A DNA stretch of 64,000 nt from Nectonema munidae. Taxonomy: Eukaryota; Nematomorpha; Nectonematoida; Nectonematidae. Every line of letters begins with the position of its first letter. Position 1 is the first letter of the stretch. This document shows, in pieces, positions 47,101 through 59,202 of the stretch. The notes beneath the pieces are model-generated. The model saw nothing but the letters and a program-made list of their open reading frames with translations, did no database searches and was not told where the DNA came from. Position numbers and translations under genes: made by a program. The DNA lies in NCBI GenBank assembly GCA_030549495.1, contig JAUIRK010000070.1:74501-138500 (forward strand), read 5' to 3'.

Positions 47101-50100
47101 GAGCTTACGCGTTTGCTTTATTACACACAGTGACGACGATACTACTAGTCCAGCGCAAACACAACACGCGCTTATTGAGAAAATAAGTCAACACAGGGGT
47201 TTGCGTGTAATATCGTTTTCTGCAAAGCCTTATATACAAAAATATGCAAGACAACAAACTATCAAGTAGTTTGCAAAAAAGAACTTCCCTTTTTCAGAAG
47301 CAGACGCTGAAGCTGGCGAAGTGACACGTGCAAGTTATGTCGTTTTTCGCAAGATGAAACCAACTTTGTCGCGCACTGTTTGTCGTTTTATCGAAGAGAT
47401 GTCAGACAAAATGCACGAGTTTAACGACCCGCTATCATCTTTTCTTTCGCTTTTGACGAGAGCATCGACAAAAATGACACGGCTCAATTGGCATTTTTAT
47501 CCGCGGGGTTACTGCTGACCTCCAGGTTTGTGAGGAATTTCTCCAACTTGTCCCCCTGCGTAGCACCACTACTGGGAAATGGTTAGGACTAAGTCGTAGA
47601 GCTATGCTGTCCTGTTGTGTGACTTGCAGCAGGAAATTGCCATCTTCCTTCGTGAGAATAACTTACCCTACGCAGATAACTTTTCTGAACCACGTGGCTG
47701 GCTCACTTGCTTGGCCTTTCTCACAGACATTTCTACGCACCTGGACGAACTTAACGCAAAATTCAAGGCAAAGACAGTCTTGTTACAGATATGATGCACA
47801 CATGACCGCCTTTGAAGCTTCGTTTGTGGAAGCTTCAGTTGGAGTATTTTCCTCGCCTTGCTACTTATACCTTTGAAGATGCAGGCCCGGAAACTGTAAG
47901 AAGGATTTTCCTCTCGTTTCGCAGAAGTAACCCCCCTCCTCCCATTTGATTTTCCTGTCGAAGACGCGCCTTTTTTCCTGCAGATGGAGTTGGTGGAGCT
48001 GCATTGCAACGATGAACTCAAAACAAAGTTCTACGCTTATCCGCTGTCTTTTTTTGCGACTTTGTTCTCCCTCTTAACAAATTCCCTACATATATTGCGC
48101 ATGTTCAACTCATTATTGCCATGTTTGGTAGCACCTACTGATGCGAGCAGCTATTCTCGAAAATGAAATACACAAAGTCTCGCCTCCACTCTCAGATCGA
48201 CATCGCAATGACATTATTGTGCTGTCTACCTCTTCCATCGAGGCGAATATCCAAGCATTTCTTCATAATAAACATCAACCTCCTCACTGATTCATGTGAA
48301 ATTCTGGCATTATAATAAAATTCGATTAAGTGCATATATTTTTTTTCAATAAAATTTTACAATACGTATGTATCGTCTAATCTAATATATAATACGATTT
48401 CTGTAATACCGTATACACTTTGGGGTATTATTTGTCACTCCGACCCGCAGCCTGTTTCTGAAAGTCTCAACTGGCCCTCATCTTAAGAAGGTTTCTTTCC
48501 TTCCCCTGTTTTAGAGTATATTAAATATTGAAAAAAATAGTTTCTATTTTTTAGCCTTTCTCTTTAGCCAACGTTGAAAGTAAGAGTTGGCTTTAAATTT
48601 ATTAAGTTTTTATGTATTTGGAGTCGGAATAGGATTTTTAAGTGCTTAGAGTTGAGTTCAATTTTCGTAAGTAGTCGGACATTTACTTTCTCACTACGCA
48701 AACCATGGTTGAGAACTGCTATTCTGCATCCCCATCAGAATCAGCATCGCCCATCGTCAGCGTTCGCCTCTTTCTACGATGCTTTTCATCTTTAAGCCAA
48801 GTGAACAGCAAGCACAGCAAGAAACAGGCCAACATAAAGAAGATTGTTCAGGAGGGACGCGCACGCTACAAAATCTACTTCGTGATGCTGGTGTCGAGCT
48901 GCGTTTTTTGGTTTCCCCTCTACTCCATGCTCACTCTGCACCCCAAACACTGCCAGCCTTCCTTCCTTTACAGGTTTCGTTTCTTCTCACTCAAGTATAC
49001 AAGTCCCGCAAGAGAATTTGGGAAAACGGAACATGCACTTTACCATGAAGAGCCCATCCTGATTCTAACTGTCAAAAAATTTTCTATCATTATATTATTT
49101 TTTATATAAAGCATAAAAAAATAGTTATTAGTTATTTAGTTTAAGAAAAGGCTTTATGATTCAGCAAAATAATTGACATTGACGTCATAAGGAGTCAAAC
49201 AAAATATTGCTTTTTATTTTATATCCATTGAGTCTGTTTTTAAATTCCAAAGACTTAATTACCTAAATTTAACACACGAGTGGTCACTGTGACCAAAAAG
49301 TCAAAAAATGTTTAATTTTTTATTTTTATATATTTGCGTTCTGGTTTTGAAGCGGGGATATATTTTTGTTCAAACAAACATTTTCCTTGTTTCTATTCAT
49401 TTCCGTTATGAGATGATGTTTTCCTTTCAAAAAAATAGCATTTCAAGATTGGAATCATGGTTAATTTTATATAACTTTTCCTCCGTTCAACGTTTCATTT
49501 AAACATGATATGTGTCTTATCTCTCCAATTTGGTATAAGAAAATACAAATTATAATACTGAAAACGTTCATTTTTAAAGTCACTCTTTTATACAAGAGGT
49601 GTCAATTGACTTCTCCTCATATTTTCTATTCTTCTCTCTCCTTCTTTATATGTTATATAGGTTTCAGTTATGAATATGTGTATAATAAAATTGTTATCTA
49701 TTTTTTTATAATTTTGAGCACACCCAGTCAGAAACAGAAATAATAATGGCACCTAAGATACTTAAAATGGCGTTGTTCAAAAAGTGGAAAATAACGTAGC
49801 CAAGAATTTGAAGCAGGTCTAGTTTCGGCCAAGATCATATATCTTTTCATAATTTCAAATATAATATTATCTTTAGATATAAAAAATCGAAAGCTTACAT
49901 TCTTTAAAAATGTTTATTTGTCATGAAGTGACGTGAAGAGGTGGTATTAAAAACTAGTACTAGTACTTAAAAATTCTTACATGTATTAAAAAAAATGATA
50001 ATGGAAGAAAATTGAAAGGACAATTTTGTTCAAAAAATTACATGGACTAGATTAAATGACCATATGTCAGTAATATCAAGGGCGATACTTTTCTTTGGTA

Positions 50101-50389
50101 AGTTGAATAATTCACTACAAGTAATCTTGAAAAATCAAAAAAAAATCGAACTTTGAGCATCTTTCTTGCACTCAAATTAACTTGCTTTTACAAGTAGGAT
50201 GAAAATTCAAAACATAGACCACGTGTATTGTCCGCTTCTATTCTTTTGCCATTTCTTCTCAGGTGGTTCAACATTCTTTCCTTTGCTTACAACTCGATTG
50301 AAGCTCTATTCTTAACGTTGCTTCGCAGACGGATCAAGCAGGATTCCTGCCGATTTCAAAAAACAACGACCTGTTCCTTTTTTCGTTAA
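44185..50389 (+). CDS. Seven-transmembrane (class A GPCR-like) receptor, three coding exons
   Basis: Exon 1 is 44185-44966 (donor CCCAG|GTAATA, phase 2). Exon 2 is about 48797-48973 (acceptor CATCTTTAAG|C; CGTCAG at 48760 and GAACAG at 48808 are also in phase; donor TACAG|GTTTCG, phase 2). Exon 3 is 50263-50389 (acceptor TTTCTTCTCAG|G, TAA at 50387). The product is about 361 residues. TM1 contains FFLNLLSLLL; TM3 follows the Cys in SHCLSLGTLY; TM4 has LTWFTSFLVNIGP; TM6 reads CVFWFPLYSM (W6.48, P6.50); TM7 reads WFNILSFAYNSIEALFLTLL followed by RRRIKQ (helix 8). Oddities: NDF replaces DRY, no Asp is seen in TM2, NSIEA replaces NPxxY, and the loop after TM3 is long and acidic (PDESDDEACFSDLEPD). 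N-terminal N-glycosylation sequons are present. It acts in the plasma membrane; the ligand is unknown. The family assignment is from topology and residual motifs only. Confidence 0.8.
45670..46300 (-). pseudogene. hAT transposase C-terminal remnant in receptor intron 1
   Basis: At about 45880-45803 the minus strand reads LILVLSHSNASLERLFRIAR followed by KNKND. This matches the hAT C-terminal dimerisation signature (LPHSNA.VERVFS....K). Sequence upstream on that strand (46297-45965) is open for 110 codons but shows no motif I recognise. It lies in the first intron of the receptor gene, opposite to its direction. Confidence 0.65.
46776..48720. repeat. AGTCGG-type hAT repeat split by another hAT relic
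   Basis: The left part (46776-46882) starts CAGGGTTGCGAAGTTTGATT and has AATCGGAGTCAGTATC. The right part (about 48500-48720) has TTTGGAGTCGGAATAGG and ends CCATGGTTGAGAACTGCT, a typical hAT right terminus. Both match the complete-looking copy at 8203-8385. The intervening 46885-48490 carries the hAT transposase relic described next. The right end stops about 75 bp before receptor exon 2. Confidence 0.55.
47040..48285 (+). pseudogene. hAT transposase relic in receptor intron 1
   Basis: Plus-strand fragments occur in order: ASYVVFRKMKPTLSRTVCRF and IEEMSDKMHEF (about 47324-47412), then FSFAFDESIDKNDTAQLAF (47441-47497, first catalytic Asp block). Further on are MELVELHCNDELKTKFYAYP (from 47984) and EQLFSKMKYTKSRLHSQIDI (from about 48149, dimerisation block). 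Stops and frameshifts separate them. Flanking strings (GAATGGCCGGCAACC left; CTGGCCCTCATCTTAAG right) may be its decayed termini, with TTTTAAGA/TCTTAAGA as an imperfect octamer duplication. It is a third, distinct hAT lineage. Confidence 0.75.
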
Positions 50390-51949
50390 GAGATGGACAT
50401 GATTGCATGAATGGCGCACTCTCTTCCTCCAAAGCACCCATCACAGTATTACGCATCTCCCGCACTCCACCAGCATTGCTTAATTAAGGGATGGATGCAA
50501 TTAAAGTGATCCAAGATGTCCTTTTCAACAATATCAAAGCGATACTCATCTTTTACCTTCTTTTTTTGCTAAATTTTTTAATAAATAAATAAAAAAAAAT
50601 TTATTTATACCTACGCAAAATAGTTTTGAGTATGTTCTTGCAAAAAACTTAATGCAGATAGCAAGAGAACGAACGCCATTCTTCTCAATTTCAAGCAAAT
50701 CAATATTTAGTCAATTTCAATCTGTTTAGTGCCTCCAATAGTCAAAATCTTGAGGGAGAAACTTTGGAAAAAAAATGTTTAGTCTGAAGAACGTGAGCTT
50801 TCTACAATCTTTATTAGAGATTTACTTGAAAGATGGTATTTATGTGTATGAGTATGGCATTATTAGCCATATTTCGAAATATATTTTTTTAAGTTGAAGG
50901 AAACTGGAGATGCGTAAATACGATAAAAATTAATGATTTATGGAAAAGTTTTAAATATGTAAATAGCAATGGCATTGCCACATACATCTGCTTCGACAGC
51001 TGATAAAAATATTTGTTTATTCTTGCTTTCATGAAATTAATGAGTTGGATATTTGATAAAAATATCTGACCTTATTCACTCTGAATGGCCTCATAGTATT
51101 TTCGAATTAAACCACAAAAACATAAAATATAGGTCTTAAATATTGCAAAACAAGGTATATTTTGAGTAGAAATGTAAGATGGGAAAAAATTAAAATGTTA
51201 ACAGACAAGAAATCCGTATCTACTTTATTCACAAATAATTTTCCTTTATTAAATTAACAATAAAAGATGCTGAATGAAATTAAAAGAAGCTTTATATAAC
51301 AATAAATGGGTGATTTATTGGCTGCTGAAGCAATGCTCACTAACAAAAGTAGAAAAAATAGCATAGAGTTCAGTTTTCAACAAATTTTTCCTGAACACTC
51401 TAAATTTTCATTTTATTAGGGGCGCCCAAAACGGTGATAGAGGGCAAAAGTCTGCATCCCGGTATTTAAGATTTTGACCACAAGGCAGTTCAAACAAATC
51501 TGTAGATATGGAACCGCATGTAAAATTTATCCTTTTTGGGCGAATGACTTTTCAAAAACTTACCTAAAATACTACAAATTAAAGAATGTTCTTTTAGGTT
51601 CACGTATTAAAAATGAAAGCAAAGTTTTTGACTCAAATTCTCGCTTTCTTTTATCTGGAAAATATCCACCTCTCGAAAAAGGTGCCTTATTTTTAACATC
51701 TATTTTTCTTCAGCATACTCATGTGAATTAGGTCTGCTTTGATAGACCTCAATTTAGATAGTTGTCCCTAAGTAATTACAAAACTAATTTTGAAAATTTA
51801 TTTACTAATTTGCAAAATAAATCTTAAAAATAATAAAAACTTTTGTGATAACCTTTTTACACGCTTAAGATTTTTGTGCCTTTTGTTATTTTTTTACAAA
51901 AAATTTGCTCTTGTTTGTTATTTATTTTTTTTACAAAATACGTTGTACT
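50390..51949. other. Receptor 3' flank and intergenic sequence
   Basis: 3'-UTR-like sequence follows the receptor stop. An A-rich run with AATAAATAAATAAA near 50580 can supply a polyadenylation signal. A frame at 51474-51731 has no recognised motif. Confidence 0.45.
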
Positions 51950-52410
51950 CCAAATGTCAATCAAACTTGATAAAATCTGTCAAAGATATTAAATTTCAAT
52001 AAACTTTTTTTATCTCAAAATACATAACTACGATTTTTGGGTACGCTGAATACAGTGGCATTACTTATATGTATTTTGTTAAAAATGAGTAACATTAATA
52101 AATTCAGCATGCCTGAGAATACTGGTTTACATGTATTTTAGGATAAAGATAGTTTATTTTACATTTACTAATTTTTGACAGGTACGCTCAACGTTGATTG
52201 ATGTTCTGGCAATCTACAAATTATTTTGTAGAAAAGTCCTATCCGCAAATGCTAGTTTACATTTATTTTGGGATAAATAAAGTTTAATTTACATACACCA
52301 CTTTTTGACAGAATTGATATTTAGATATAGCTAATGTATTTTGTAAAAATAAGTAATAACAATAAATTCAGCCTACCTAAAAATGCTAGTTTACATGTAT
52401 TTTAATTCTG
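51950..52410. repeat. Degenerate satellite-1-like repeat cluster
   Basis: CAATCAAACTTGATAAAATC and GGGTACGCTGAATACAGTGG resemble array 1 units. They are followed by inverted-type units (AATAAATTCAGCATGCCTGA near 52097 and AATAAATTCAGCCTACCTAA near 52360) with GTTTACATGTATTTTA. Forward and reverse forms are mixed, suggesting old rearrangement. Confidence 0.5.
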
Positions 52411-54073
52411 AATTACTTTTTATTTTCATATAATTTCCTATTTTTTCGAAGCGTGAAAATTCTGAACTCCTACTCCATTCCTCACCCTACCATTTAAAGG
52501 TACAAATAAGTTGGACTTCTATAGGTTCAAAGATCAAAACACTTCAAACACATATTTAGGAAAAGCCATAAAGTTTCAACCTGATATCCAAAGTACTTTT
52601 TTCATGATAAGACTCTGAAATTAGAGCGGGCAGATTCCGTCCCTGCTTCATATAAAGTTATACTTTCTATATACTTACAACACCTATAAAAAACTAGTAT
52701 CATTAAAGAATTTGACGGGTTGCTTTTTGCTTAGCAATGAAGTAAAAAGGGTCTTGCACATAAATTGAAAGGCATTTAGCAGTTCATTTCGTGGATTTAA
52801 AACAATTCAACTAGTGACCAAACCTTGCATGGCTAAACATAAAATCCTCCTCTTTCTTCTCAACAAACGGTGAACAAATTCAACAGCAGAAAGAGATGAT
52901 ACGTGATAAAGCTGAAAACTTAGCCAAAAACATTGTTAAGTTGACAAAAGCCCCAAAGCAAGAGTTTATTGTGTGCTTATTTAAAAAAAACAGGGTTTAT
53001 AAAAAAAGAACACAGAACTGAGAAAGAAAGATATTTTTCTACGAGGATTTCAAATCCAAATCAAGATTTTTCGCTGGCCTCAAATAAAAAAAAACCCTAA
53101 ACCTAACACATCCACATCTTTGGCATCGCTTGCACAGAAACACAATGTGTTGCTTTTTATGGGGTCCAAAGCTGTGAACAAGAACATTGTTTTGACTAAA
53201 TAAGTTCTACCATGCAACCAACAAAAGTAATCAGATTTGAGAGATTCCCAAAGCTTCTCTCATCCATCAAGCATCAATATGCGGGAAGAGTTCTCGTGCT
53301 TTTTGAAGAGAGGTAGTTGAATCGCAGAGGTTACTTGATGATTGCTCCCAACCTGTCTTTAAAAACTAAGAATCCTGCCTCTGCGATGGTCTTATTTTCA
53401 GACGGTTGGTCTAATTCTCCCCTTTTATCTATATCAAAATAAGACAGCAAATTTTCTAATAAAAAATAAACGAAGTTGCCCCCCTTTTATAGATATCAAA
53501 GCATAAACAAAGATAAATGAAGGTCTAAACTCGGTTATAGTGACTAAAAGTTATTAAGGGTTGTTTTTCGGCTTCATACTTTAATGGTTTGAGTAGATAA
53601 GTTTAAGAAGCATGAGGGGTTTGGAGGAAACTGTTAAACCCCTCTTTAGGTTTTAGAAATGTTATGTTAGCCTTTTTCGCATTTTTTATCAAATGACATT
53701 TCAACATGTTTGAAGTTTGAGAATACAAATTTTGTTTTACTCACTTAATGAATTAAATAAAATGTTATATTATGGCTAAAGTTAATTGAACACTGATTAT
53801 GTACAATTCCCTTCAACAGAGATCTCACAAAAATTTGTATTGAAAAAGTAATATTTGAAGACTTTATTATCATCAAGCATTACTTGATATTTCAATTTGC
53901 AAAAAAATTTTGTTCCAATTTTGTGCTCACAATGTTAGGCTTTATAAAGAAAAACGATAATGATGATTTGTAAATTGGAATTATTGATTTATTTTGTACA
54001 AAGATTTGTAAATGTGGAATAGGTATTGAAGTGGAAGAACTGAAGGAAAGAATAAGAAATCATCATCTGGGTG
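52411..54073. other. Intergenic; one unexplained open segment
   Basis: 52818-53015 on the plus strand is open for about 66 codons without an ATG start. It reads EQIQQQKEMIRDKAENLAKN followed by IVKLTKAPKQEF, which looks protein-like in composition (amphipathic, helical). No family, start or convincing splice pair was identified; an exon or a transposon relic are both possible. The rest is AT-rich with no other signal. Confidence 0.35.
53988..53993 (-). terminator. Polyadenylation signal of the LSM3 gene
   Basis: AATAAA on the minus strand, 81 bp beyond the LSM3 stop codon, at a normal 3'-UTR distance. Confidence 0.6.
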
Positions 54074-55442
54074 TCATAGAAGGGCTGTTCTGGATGGGGG
54101 AGAAACAAGGATTATGCTATCTCCTCTCACAAACAGCATTGGCACAGTTCTGCTCTGCGTCTAAAATATTAAAATAAAAAAGCTTCGAAATAAGTTGCGC
54201 TTTTAGGTTACGTTTATTTCATATACACGCAATTTTGAATGTTGTAAATGTATGTGATAATTGATGTTCTTTTACTTTGGTATGCTTGGTGATGTGTAAA
54301 TAGTGTGATTGAGACATTTGAATTGCATTCCTTCCTAGAGTGTGTAATTTAAATAAGGTGTAAAAGCATTGCGTAATAATTATTAGACCACGAGAAAATC
54401 AATTTCCATACAAATTAAACTCTAACCTTTGAAAAAGTCGAAACAAAGATCTCTTGTTAAAAAAGAAAAATTTATTTCCCTCCTCTTCATATAAAATTTG
54501 GGCATCCAAAGTAGTTTGTCAAAGCTTTGGATGAAGAATAACGCTGTTTCACGTTTATATCAGAATCATTTCCTCATTTTAGTTGTGAAAAAATTTAAGC
54601 TGGTGTCTTTGATGGAACGCAAATTAGAAAACTTATCAAGTGCTCAAATTTTATAAGATCAATAAGCATAACTGAAAAAAGGCTGGAGAGCATTTGTAGC
54701 TGTTGTTGATGGCCTTTTGGGAATAGTAAAGATGAAAACTACATAAATTTGGTTGAAACATTGATAGAAAGTTTTTGTCTTCTGGCCTGTAACATGTGCG
54801 TAAAAGTGCATCTTCTTATCACATTGAGAAATTCCCTGAAAATATTGGAGAACGCTTTCATCAAAATTTACAAATCTTGGAAGAAAGATATCAAGGTAGG
54901 TCGAATGATAAGATGGTAGATATATTTATTCTCACAATAATCAATATTAAAATGATGAAAAAAAGTTAAAAAAATTTTGTCAGCAAAATTAGTGTTGACC
55001 GAGGTATTAAGTAAAAAGACAGAAATATGAACCTGATAGGATTCTTCAAATGTCTCTTCATCCACTTCAAAAGTTGTAATAATTTCTTCAACGTCACTCA
55101 CAATCATATTAAGATGACTGTCATACGCCTAAAAACAAAGCAAGACATCATTAGTTACAATACAACCCATTCATTAAACCCTTTGAGGAGCACACTTGTG
55201 AAGACTACTCGTGTACTTTTTTCAGTGAAATTTTATATATTTAAAGCAAACGGCTTTTATTTCTTCGTACACCCGTGTCACACTGGTCCTCAAAGAGTTA
55301 AAGGCAAATAAGTGTATAAATTTGATACATGTAATTTTCCTTTGATTTCCCGATTTTGACGTAACTTGATATAAATTCTTTCATCCAGACTCAATCTGAT
55401 CAAGTCAAAAGGCTCTTCAATCACATTCCCGGTTTCTGCATT
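54074..55442 (-). CDS. LSM3: U6 snRNA-associated Sm-like protein LSm3 (exons 2-4 of the coding region)
   Basis: Three minus-strand exons, all phase 0: 55442-55329 (38 codons), 55128-55033 (32 codons) and 54160-54074 (28 codons plus TGA). Acceptors are TTTGTTTAG, TTTGTTTTTAG and AATATTTTAG; donors are CAT|GTATC and CAG|GTTCAT. The order of motifs is [20 protein letters not shown] and NREIKGKLH, then [15 protein letters not shown] (Sm1 fold), then [17 protein letters not shown] (Sm2 motif). These match LSm3 specifically. LSm3 is a subunit of the LSm2-8 ring that binds the U6 snRNA 3' end in the nucleus and of the LSm1-7 ring in cytoplasmic mRNA decay. The visible 98 residues equal nearly the whole protein (about 100 in animals). 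Only a short N-terminus is missing; one candidate is an ATG|GTAATAAGT at 56632-56622, which would add a single Met. The intron at 55129-55328 contains a MITE. Confidence 0.93.
55174..55301. mobile_element. TTAA-flanked MITE inside an LSM3 intron
   Basis: TTAA at 55174-55177 and 55298-55301 bound about 120 bp. The termini ACCCTTTGAGGAGCACAC and GTGTCACACTGGTCCTCAAAGAG are imperfect inverted repeats with internal GTGTAC/GTACAC hairpins. It fills most of the 200-bp intron between the first and second recognised LSM3 exons. It is related to 1555-1668. Confidence 0.75.
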
Positions 55443-58400
55443 CTAAACAAAAAGTTGTTTTAAGTTAGGAATATATTTGCATATGAGTGAGACTTTTTTA
55501 AAAAAATATACAAAAATATTACCTCGTCTTATACGTAGGTCAGTCAAAAATCTAACAAAAATAATATCCAAAAATAATAGAGATAGTTGTTATTCTAAGA
55601 GATCTACCATCGAACCTGGAACTATTTGTTGTGTCACTGATGATGGCACATGATCAGTAAGCACATGAAGAAGGTTTGGTGAACATGTGGATGATAAGGA
55701 TAATCTTAGAAAATGATACATCAAACTGATAAGCGGCCCGATATTCGCATGACATGCGAGCATAGTTAAGACGCAGGAAAAATATCCGACTTAGACTCAA
55801 ATACGTAAAATCTATATCGTCATATAAACGGGTAATGTTAAATTCCACAAAATAGGTCTATAATTTGATCTTGTCTCATACACTAGAGAGCACCTCATAT
55901 ATAATTGTAGTGTATTAAGTATCATGGCTAACTAATGCATAAAAGAGATTTTGAATAAGGAAATTAATTCAACTCCTTATGCCAGTATTTATCACAGATA
56001 CATTCCTTGCGCTAGTATTTATCCTAATTTTCTTGGAAGAATTCAAAATTTTACTTTCGTTGTTAGAATCAAGAAGTCAATTTGGTCTATGGACAAGTTG
56101 GCCTCTAAATGTATTGATATTAATATTATCTCGAGGGCAAATTGTCGCTGCCCCGAAAATAAGTTAACTACTAGACATTAACTTTCACCTGACACCATAG
56201 TGAAAATAACCGCATTACGATAAAAAAAATTCACTTTTAAAAAACATCAAGGTAATTATGAGGTATGATTCTATCTTTTATGTTTAGCACACGTTAGTTC
56301 ATGAGAAATTTGGCTCCTTGACTTTTTAAGAATTTAAAAAACTTTATTCAAAAAGTCAAAGAAAAATGATACATTCTTTAAAAAAAATTTTATCTTTGTG
56401 TTTAAAATAGGCCATTTTTAAAAGATTGAGATTAAAATTTATTTTCTATTTTTGTGAAAATGCTTACTTTTTCTTCCATTAAAACTTGGATAGTATTGTT
56501 ATTTAAAAAACAAACAAATTAATCTTTCTTTATATTTTTTTTAAAGTTCTGGATAATTTCCCGGAACTTCTATGATTAGAATATAAAAATTGTATTATGG
56601 TCTGTTATAACATTCAAATTACTTATTACCATTGGATCTTCAATATTATATAGTGCTCAAGAATTTCTTTATGGATTGTTGGCTTTACTTCGAAATATCA
56701 GGCTTTGATCTTTGATCAATATTAGTATATTCATATGGCGCCTAGTTAAAAACTTTAGTGTTGAAAATCATGAACGATAAAATCACCGTGGATGGAAATT
56801 TTTTAATTTTATTGTTTTGATTGATAATATACGACTATGCTTGTAATCCCCTGCATACATTGTAATCTAAGTACACTTAAAATAAAAACCTTTTTAAAAT
56901 TGTAAAATTAAACAAATATAATTTTATATATTTAAAAATAATTTTCAACTTTTCATGAAGGGGCAGGATTACTAAAAATTAAAAAAACTCGGTCAAGTAT
57001 ATTCAAAAGTTAAAAACACTCGAATTATGAAATTCCAATTAATACTTGTTTAAAATAAAATTAAAAAAAAATTCTATGTTTTCCCTACTGATGTGACAAA
57101 GTTGATACACTGAGGATACATAAAAAGTGGATATGAACTTTTATTTTCTAACACCTAGAAATATCAAAATTTTTATTTGCCGGCTGTATACGCTTGTTGA
57201 CCCAATCTGGTACCCATGCCATAGTTTTGTGACCTCTGATCTAGAGTAAAACCCGACTAATCTGAAGATAAATTTGACCTTGCTTAAATGTCGGCAGTAC
57301 CAAGATGTCCTCACTATAAAGTCCCACCGCTAAGTGTATATACAAATTGATGTTGATCATATTTGTAGGACTACACTTTTATTATTATAGAACTCTCTAA
57401 GGTAATGGCACGTATATGCATATCCTATAAAATCCTGATTCTAATTGCACTTTTTGTAAAAAAAAATACAGAATAAACAGTAGAGGGATTCATCCGATTC
57501 GCGCCGATTCGTTAGAACCGTCTCAAGAAATTTTGTAAGTTCGGGGAACAGTAAAATATTTATTTATTTATATAGTACAGACCATACAGTAAAATAAACA
57601 CTCACAACGTCATCATAATGATGCTTGTTAAACCATTATTTTAAAATTTTATTGGGAAATAATCAAAATTGATCAGTTTATTTGCTGACAGATTTGACTT
57701 TTTTTGTAACAGAACCGGCTGACTGGTAGGTTGTATTATTCAAAAAAAAGTGACAACACTCGAATATAATTGGTCTTGTGTTGTATGCCTATATAGTTTT
57801 TTTTATTAATATGTTTATTTCATTATGATCATTTTTTTATTCATTGCAGCTTACTTTTTCGCAAGCTTTAATCGTAATTTTTTCAATAATATATTAATCT
57901 GAGAAACGAACTTTAAAAATTGGTAAATCTTTTAAGCATTTATTATGTTTCAATAAGAATTTTGTTTTTCTAGCTTGATAAAAACTTATTAAATTTTCCT
58001 TTCCCAATTATATCATTTGCAGCTTTAATGATTCAATAAAAAATACATGAATATTTTCATTGCAAAATTACATCATACACTGGGATAAAACACTGATCTT
58101 TCCTGTCTATGTTTTAATAAAATATCAAAATAGATTTAGACTTTATTTAACGATCTATTTTCGAAAAAATTGAAAAATCTAATTTGTAGCCCATAGATTT
58201 TAGCTGGCAGTATGGTAGATTACTATAGAATACCACAATATTGGATGTGTCAGTATATTTAAAACTTCTTCGAACAGCGTATGGCATATAAAAAGTAAAG
58301 GTACATTAAGGTGTTTTAATCGAAAAAGCATAATGCGCTGTTTGTATCGAACTATGAGAAAGTTGGCTTGATCTGTACCTAATCAATCTTACTCACGGCA

Positions 58401-59202
58401 TATGGCATATAATTTACCTTGGACATTTTTTTCTCGTCGAAACACATTAACATAAACTTTTGATCTTTATGTTTTTTTTTGTTTTGCTACAAATTTTCCT
58501 TTTAAAATTTTTATTAATTATTTGTTCAAACTTATTGCCTGATTTTGGGATAGGTTACTTTAAAAATAAATTTTATACTTTTTTCCATTTCTAATATTTT
58601 TTTTATTATAATAATCTCTAATGGATCAGGTGTAACATTTCACTCAGTAACATGTTTTAAGTGTCTTTAAATCTGCACCTAAAATTCGCCATTGTTCACG
58701 TACCAACCCTATTCATTATTTTATTAGCTTGTATGAAGAATACGCTTATTTCCTTTCTCCTAAAAATGAATGTTAAACGCTTTTAATCATTTTATATGTT
58801 AGCATTTACACGTAAGCTTTTTCACAAGATACCAAAGCTGACTTTTCTCTACGTTACTAGTATTTTACTAAATATCTGGAGTTCGAGTTATTTTCTGAAT
58901 TCGACTTTGACTTCATAACCCTCTTAAAAACCACTTTAGCCTTATAAATAGTTTGTTTTTTCACCACCATGTCTCTCTTATTAACCTGTTACGAAAAGCT
59001 TTTATGTACTTATAGTCATTACACAAAAGATTATTTTAATGAAATGAAACACACACACAGATAACTTTATTTAATTTGAACTGTTTTTAAAAAATCTGTA
59101 AGAATAATGTTAAGACAGGTAACGACTTTAGGGTTATCACAATCTGCTTAATCTTACAGAAATTATTCAATTTATTAATAATTTTCTATAACTAAGAGTT
59201 GT
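55443..59202. other. LSM3 upstream flank and intergenic sequence
   Basis: Should contain the LSM3 promoter and first exon, which I cannot place with confidence. At about 57180-57239 the minus strand starts CAGAGGTCACAAAACTATGG, a hAT-like terminus without a partner. Otherwise AT-rich with no recognised coding motif. Confidence 0.45.

Noticed and set aside
55951-56181. Overlapping plus-strand ORFs of 76 and 62 codons
   Set aside because: Hydrophobic AT-rich translation, two frames equally open, no motif; near but not part of LSM3.
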